This document shows positions 28,805-31,263 of a DNA stretch of 31,263 nt, one piece after another. This DNA is from a virus. The stretch is from positions 1-31,263 of IMG/VR virus record IMGVR_UViG_3300044623_000205; one strand, 5' to 3'. Position 1 is the first letter of the stretch, and each line of letters opens with the position of its first letter. The position numbers were made by a program, and so were the translations under genes. The notes beneath the pieces are model-generated. The model was not told the origin of the DNA. It worked only from the letters and a program-made list of their open reading frames with translations, and made no database searches.

Positions 28805-29256
28805 TAACAACTGCTGAATGTATTAAAAGATACGGGACGCCAAACGAGGGTGGAGTAGGTTATTTAGAAACTATTACTTTGCCTTATCCAATGGTTTATG
28901 ATGGTAAGCCAGTTAAGAAAATGAGATGCCATAGGCTTGTTAAACAAAACTTTTTAGACGTGTTTAATGAGTTGCTAAGTGTTTATACGTATCCTGAAAT
29001 AGTACGTTTAGGGATAGATAAGTTTGGCGGTTGTTTCAATTATAGAAAAATGCGAGGGGGTACAGAGTTTAGCCGTCATTCGTGGGGCATAGCAATTGAT
29101 TTAGACCCTCAAAGAAACCAATTAAAAGAAACTAATAAGACTGCTAGATTTGCACGTCCTGAGTATGCTAAAATGATTGACATATTCTACAAACATGGTT
29201 TTGTTTCTTTAGGTAGGGAAAAGGGGTATGATTTTATGCACTTCGAGATAAAATAA
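28801..29256 (+). CDS. M15-family peptidoglycan peptidase (endolysin)
   Basis: A 151-residue zinc peptidase, probably an L-alanyl-D-glutamate or D-Ala-D-Ala type enzyme that cuts peptidoglycan stems. It has the M15 signature SRHSWGIAIDLDP, with His93 and Asp100 as zinc ligands, and His147 in DFMHFE as the third. Length fits the phage M15 peptidases. No signal peptide is seen, so it needs the holin-like product for release. It overlaps the holin-like gene by four bases, and the lysozyme gene follows eight bases later, giving two cell-wall enzymes. Confidence 0.9.
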   Translation: MITTAECIKRYGTPNEGGVGYLETITLPYPMVYDGKPVKKMRCHRLVKQNFLDVFNELLSVYTYPEIVRLGIDKFGGCFNYRKMRGGTEFSRHSWGIAIDLDPQRNQLKETNKTARFARPEYAKMIDIFYKHGFVSLGREKGYDFMHFEIK

Positions 29257-29264
29257 ATTAAAAT

Positions 29265-29702
29265 ATGAAAACATCACAGAATGCAATTCAATTGATAAAA
29301 CAGTTTGAAGGGTGTAAATTGAAATCTTATAAATGCCCTGCTGGCGTTTGGACTATAGGTTATGGGTCAACTTATTACTTAGATGGTAGCAAAGTTCTAA
29401 TGGGTCAAAAGATTAGCCAAGTAGAAGCTGATATGTTAATGTTAAAACTATTGCCTAAATACGAGGCTACAGTAATCAAAAATATTAAGGTTACTTTAAA
29501 CCAAAACCAATTTGATGCTTTAGTATCGTTTTGTTGGAACTGTGGAAGCTCACAAACTTTATTCAGATTAGTAAACCAAAAAGCTACGGATGAGGTTATC
29601 TATGATTGGTTAATAAATCATTATATTATGGGAGGTGGTAAAGTGCTTCCAGGATTAATAAGACGTAGAAGAGCTGAAGCGGATTTGTTTATTAAGAAAT
29701 AA
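29265..29702 (+). CDS. GH24 lysozyme (endolysin) with E-C-T triad
   Basis: A 145-residue muramidase of the T4-lysozyme family that cleaves the glycan strand. The N-terminus has the catalytic Glu15 in QFEGCKL, then Cys24 in KCPAGVWT and Thr30 in WTIGYGST. Spacing (E-x8-C-x5-T) equals the T4 E11-D20-T26 triad with Asp replaced by Cys; a Cys at this place occurs in some phage members and is reported to be active in T4 lysozyme. The C-terminal half ends PGLIRRRRAEADLF, a family hallmark. No signal peptide or SAR segment is obvious. Last gene of the late region. Confidence 0.9.
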   Translation: MKTSQNAIQLIKQFEGCKLKSYKCPAGVWTIGYGSTYYLDGSKVLMGQKISQVEADMLMLKLLPKYEATVIKNIKVTLNQNQFDALVSFCWNCGSSQTLFRLVNQKATDEVIYDWLINHYIMGGGKVLPGLIRRRRAEADLFIKK

Positions 29703-29759
29703 TTACTATATTTACACGGGTTTTTCATAATTTCCCATGTGTTTTAGTTAGGTTAAATT

Positions 29760-29796
29760 AGGCCGAATAGCGAAAGTTGTTCGGCCTTCTTATTTA
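29760..29796 (+). terminator. intrinsic terminator of the lysis/late operon
   Basis: AGGCCGAA (29760-29767) pairs perfectly with TTCGGCCT (29780-29787) over a 12-base loop, followed by a T-rich tract (TCTTATTT). It lies 58 bases beyond the lysozyme stop and ahead of the early promoter. Confidence 0.85.
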
Positions 29797-29832
29797 GATT
29801 CAATATAAATAACAATTATTTTATAATAAAGT

Positions 29833-29862
29833 TTGTAATAGTCAATATTATAGTTATCTTTG
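29833..29862 (+). promoter_or_regulatory. early promoter (Bacteroidota sigma-A type)
   Basis: TTG at 29833-29835 and TATCTTTG at 29855-29862, separated by 19 bases, match TTG-N19-TAnnTTTG on every specified base. The transcript would start about 29868 and reach the ATG at 29902 after a 34-base AT-rich leader. It drives the early operon that in the circular map continues into window position 1. Confidence 0.85.
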
Positions 29863-29901
29863 CTATGTCAATAAGACGTAACAATAATAAAAACACAAAT
29901 T

Positions 29902-30057
29902 ATGAAAGCAACACAAAACAAATTAGAAAACATTTACATCGCACCCCCTTTAGGAATCTGTATTAAATGGTGGAAATCAAAAGGACAAGCAGAAGCTACA
30001 ACGGGAAGCTTCAATTATGAATTATATTTACAGTATTTAAAAGCAATAAACAAATAA
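29902..30057 (+). CDS. small hypothetical early protein (51 aa)
   Basis: A complete 51-residue copy of the gene truncated at window position 1. It starts in an AAATTATG context 34 bases behind the predicted transcription start of the early promoter. The protein has a short N-terminal helix (MKATQNKLENIYIAPPLG), a Lys-Trp-rich centre (IKWWKSKGQ) and a Tyr-rich tail. First gene of the early operon; function unknown. Confidence 0.75.
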   Translation: MKATQNKLENIYIAPPLGICIKWWKSKGQAEATTGSFNYELYLQYLKAINK

Positions 30058-30060
30058 ATT

Positions 30061-30330
30061 ATGAAAAACACAATTAAAACACTAGAAGAGTGCATAGCGG
30101 ATTTAAAGAAATTAATTCCTAGTCATGCAAAAACAACATTTATCAATTATAAAGATATTGATTTAGAAGTAGAATTTCAAGATAGCTACGACAATAGATT
30201 CCCTGAAGACGGTCAATATGTTTATGTATTAAGGGTGTACGTTGCTGGCGTAGATATTACAGAATTATTCGAGCAGGAATGGATGCAAAATGAATTAGTA
30301 GAAATTTACCTTAAAAACCAAGAGTTATGA
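30061..30330 (+). CDS. conserved hypothetical early protein (89 aa), second copy
   Basis: This copy differs from 90-359 at six of 270 bases, and only one change alters the protein (Lys instead of Arg at residue 2). Its start context, overlap with the ERF gene by four bases, and acidic, Tyr/Val-rich sequence are as in the first copy. The silent bias shows that both versions come from functional genomes. Confidence 0.85.
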   Translation: MKNTIKTLEECIADLKKLIPSHAKTTFINYKDIDLEVEFQDSYDNRFPEDGQYVYVLRVYVAGVDITELFEQEWMQNELVEIYLKNQEL

Positions 30331-30839
30331 AATTATTCGCAAAAATACACGCAGCCAAACAAGAGATAGGAGTAGTTAAGAAAAATGCTAAGAATCCACA
30401 TTTTAAAAACACATACGCAGATTTAAACGCTTTAATTGATGCAGTTGAGCCGATACTATTAGAAAAGGGTTTAATACTCTTACAACCGATAAAAGATGGT
30501 AAAGTCTTCACGCAGATAATAGACATTGATAACGGAGAAATGATTGAGAGTAATATTGAACTAACTCCAAACTTAACTGCGCAGGCTCTCGGGTCTCAAA
30601 TAACGTACTATCGCAGGTACCAAATTTCGGCGATTTTATCGTTACAAGCTGATGATGATGACGGACAAAAAGCCAGTGCGCCACAAGCAATTACGAAACC
30701 TATTTGTTCTGTAGTATTATTTGAGAAAGCAGTTAATAGATACGAAGGATTAGAGTTAGACGTGTTCGACAAGCTTGAAACAGCATACACATTAACAGCA
30801 CAACAACAATTAGTAATTAACGGAATAACTAAAAGATGA
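30327..30839 (+). CDS. erf: ERF-family single-strand annealing protein, diverged second copy
   Basis: Same length (170 residues) as the copy at 356-868 and the same ERF signature ALGSQITYYRRY followed by DDDDGQ. Residues about 65-107 are strongly diverged: VIDTETFEMVESSIDLT becomes IIDIDNGEMIESNIELT, and TLQSLMSLQS becomes QISAILSLQA. The N-terminal 45 residues and the C-terminal half are nearly identical. The pattern suggests allele exchange of the central segment. Both versions retain all family motifs, so both should be active. Confidence 0.9.
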   Translation: MKLFAKIHAAKQEIGVVKKNAKNPHFKNTYADLNALIDAVEPILLEKGLILLQPIKDGKVFTQIIDIDNGEMIESNIELTPNLTAQALGSQITYYRRYQISAILSLQADDDDGQKASAPQAITKPICSVVLFEKAVNRYEGLELDVFDKLETAYTLTAQQQLVINGITKR

Positions 30840-31057
30840 GTATAGCAGGAAGAGAATTTCTACACTTCAGAATGGAAGAGGAACAATATAGACAACTAGA
30901 AGACGAGCAAAGAAACGCTTTAAATATCTACAAAGTTGAAGTAGATGGTATAGATTACTCAAGCGATGAGATTTGGGCTGCATTAAAAAAGAAGTCAACA
31001 AAGGCATACATTGACCTAAAAAATAGAGAATACGACCTAAGACACGATGTAAGATGA
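30836..31057 (+). CDS. small hypothetical protein (73 aa), second copy
   Basis: Encodes the same charged 73-residue protein as 865-1086 except for residues 3-4 (Ile-Ala for Ala-Val); the other nucleotide differences are silent. It overlaps erf and the following membrane peptide by four bases each, as in the first copy. Function unknown. Confidence 0.8.
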   Translation: MSIAGREFLHFRMEEEQYRQLEDEQRNALNIYKVEVDGIDYSSDEIWAALKKKSTKAYIDLKNREYDLRHDVR

Positions 31058-31179
31058 GAGAGTTTCAAGATGATGAGAATATAAAAGAGATAAGGTTCCT
31101 ATTAAAATTATTCTTAACAATAATAGGATTAGTAGGAATAATGATAGGGTTAACAGTTTACGAAATACTTACAAAATGA
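31054..31179 (+). CDS. 41-residue single-span membrane protein, second copy
   Basis: The counterpart of 1083-1208, with the same length, same ATGA overlaps and an identical hydrophobic segment (about residues 15-37). Differences are confined to the charged N-terminus (K8E, M13I, K14R). Retention of the frame and of the membrane span supports a real gene. Confidence 0.7.
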   Translation: MREFQDDENIKEIRFLLKLFLTIIGLVGIMIGLTVYEILTK

Positions 31180-31263
31180 AAAGACAATTGAAGAAAAACA
31201 TTATAGATTTTAGCGAGATAGACCTTACTAATATCTTAATGATAACAGAAAATAACGGGTTAA
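31176..31263 (+). CDS. small hypothetical protein, 5' fragment (second copy)
   Basis: The first 29 codons of the gene that is complete at 1205-1378, cut by the window end. All visible residues equal the first copy, and nucleotide differences are silent. It starts in the four-base overlap with the membrane peptide. Confidence 0.65.
   Translation, partial: MKRQLKKNIIDFSEIDLTNILMITENNGL

Larger units (their letters stand above)
29703..29901. other. 199-base intergenic region between late and early operons
   Basis: No gene is seen. It begins with TATATTTA (29707-29714), a near-match to the -7 element, and a bulged inverted repeat (29715-29740: CACGGG against CCC-AT-GTG). Then come the terminator at 29760-29796 and the early promoter at 29833-29862, followed by the 51-residue gene at 29902. 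On a circular genome this is the boundary of the late and early transcription units. Confidence 0.7.
29971..31263. repeat. right copy of diverged terminal direct repeat
   Basis: Homologous to 1-1292 in gene content and order, differing by scattered substitutions, a one-base indel and a dense difference block within the ERF gene (about 30522-30660). Silent changes dominate outside that block. The window ends inside the repeat, so its true extent is unknown. Confidence 0.95.

Noticed and set aside
1-31263. Exact direct terminal repeats as proof of a complete linear phage genome
   Set aside because: The two copies differ at many positions and by an indel, and both window ends cut genes. This does not fit exact packaging redundancy.
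1-31263. Integrase, excisionase or CI-type repressor indicating a prophage
   Set aside because: No tyrosine or serine recombinase motif and no repressor-like gene is present in a full unit; the N-terminal HTH of the 8335 gene belongs to a phosphoesterase.
1-31263. tRNA genes
   Set aside because: No cloverleaf with a T-loop GTTCRA-type sequence and acceptor stem was found in the intergenic gaps, the only places with room for one.
29902-31263. Tandem gene duplication within one genome as the explanation for the second erf copy
   Set aside because: The repeat spans whole operon starts at both window ends at a distance of one genome unit, so wrapping into a related strain is simpler than duplication.

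Overview
The window is almost entirely one small tailed-phage genome of a flavobacterium-like (Bacteroidota) host. The evidence is low GC, every gene on the + strand, Bacteroidota-type promoters (TTG-N18/19-TAnnTTTG), little use of Shine-Dalgarno sites, and many small proteins that I recognise from flavobacterial siphophages. A 717-residue tape-measure protein implies a long non-contractile tail. No integrase, excisionase, repressor or host gene is visible, although the window spans a full unit, so I see no lysogeny module. The two ends (1-1292 and 29971-31263) are homologous but not identical, so the contig appears to go once round a circularly permuted genome of about 29.97 kb and then re-enter a diverged version of its own start.

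Layout. (a) 1-3327, repeated from 29902 on: early operon of small overlapping genes with an ERF-family annealing protein and a small lipoprotein, closed by three hairpins (3333-3454). (b) 3593-4946: an AT-rich accessory cassette with its own promoter and structured leader, a 54-residue protein, a thymidylate-synthase-fold protein with the dUMP-selective Asn changed to Asp, and a PD-(D/E)xK-like putative nuclease. (c) 4953-8304: replication operon, starting with a second leader of the same architecture, then a replication protein with internal repeats (possible origin), a RecA-fold helicase, a RusA resolvase and small proteins. (d) 8335-10508: metallophosphoesterase, a phage sigma factor and a Cys-rich protein. 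(e) 10529-12313: terminase subunits. (f) 12348-19839: tail genes, including a frameshifted tail-assembly chaperone pair, tail-completion proteins, two large tail proteins and the tape measure. (g) 19851-23840: XkdF-like protease, jelly-roll protein, scaffold-like proteins, major capsid protein and a tube-like protein. (h) 23924-28388: portal, connector and fibre/adhesin genes. (i) 28392-29702: lysis genes (two membrane proteins, an M15 peptidase, a GH24 lysozyme), then a terminator and the early promoter.

The most interesting signals are: two leader RNAs with almost the same helix spacing but different sequences in both helices; the ThyA-like/nuclease cassette that lies between them; four GGTTACAA/GGTTACGA elements 33-34 nt upstream of morphogenesis start codons, probable late promoters for the phage sigma factor; and the diverged terminal repeat, whose differences concentrate inside the ERF gene. 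All family assignments come from reading motifs; no database search was possible.
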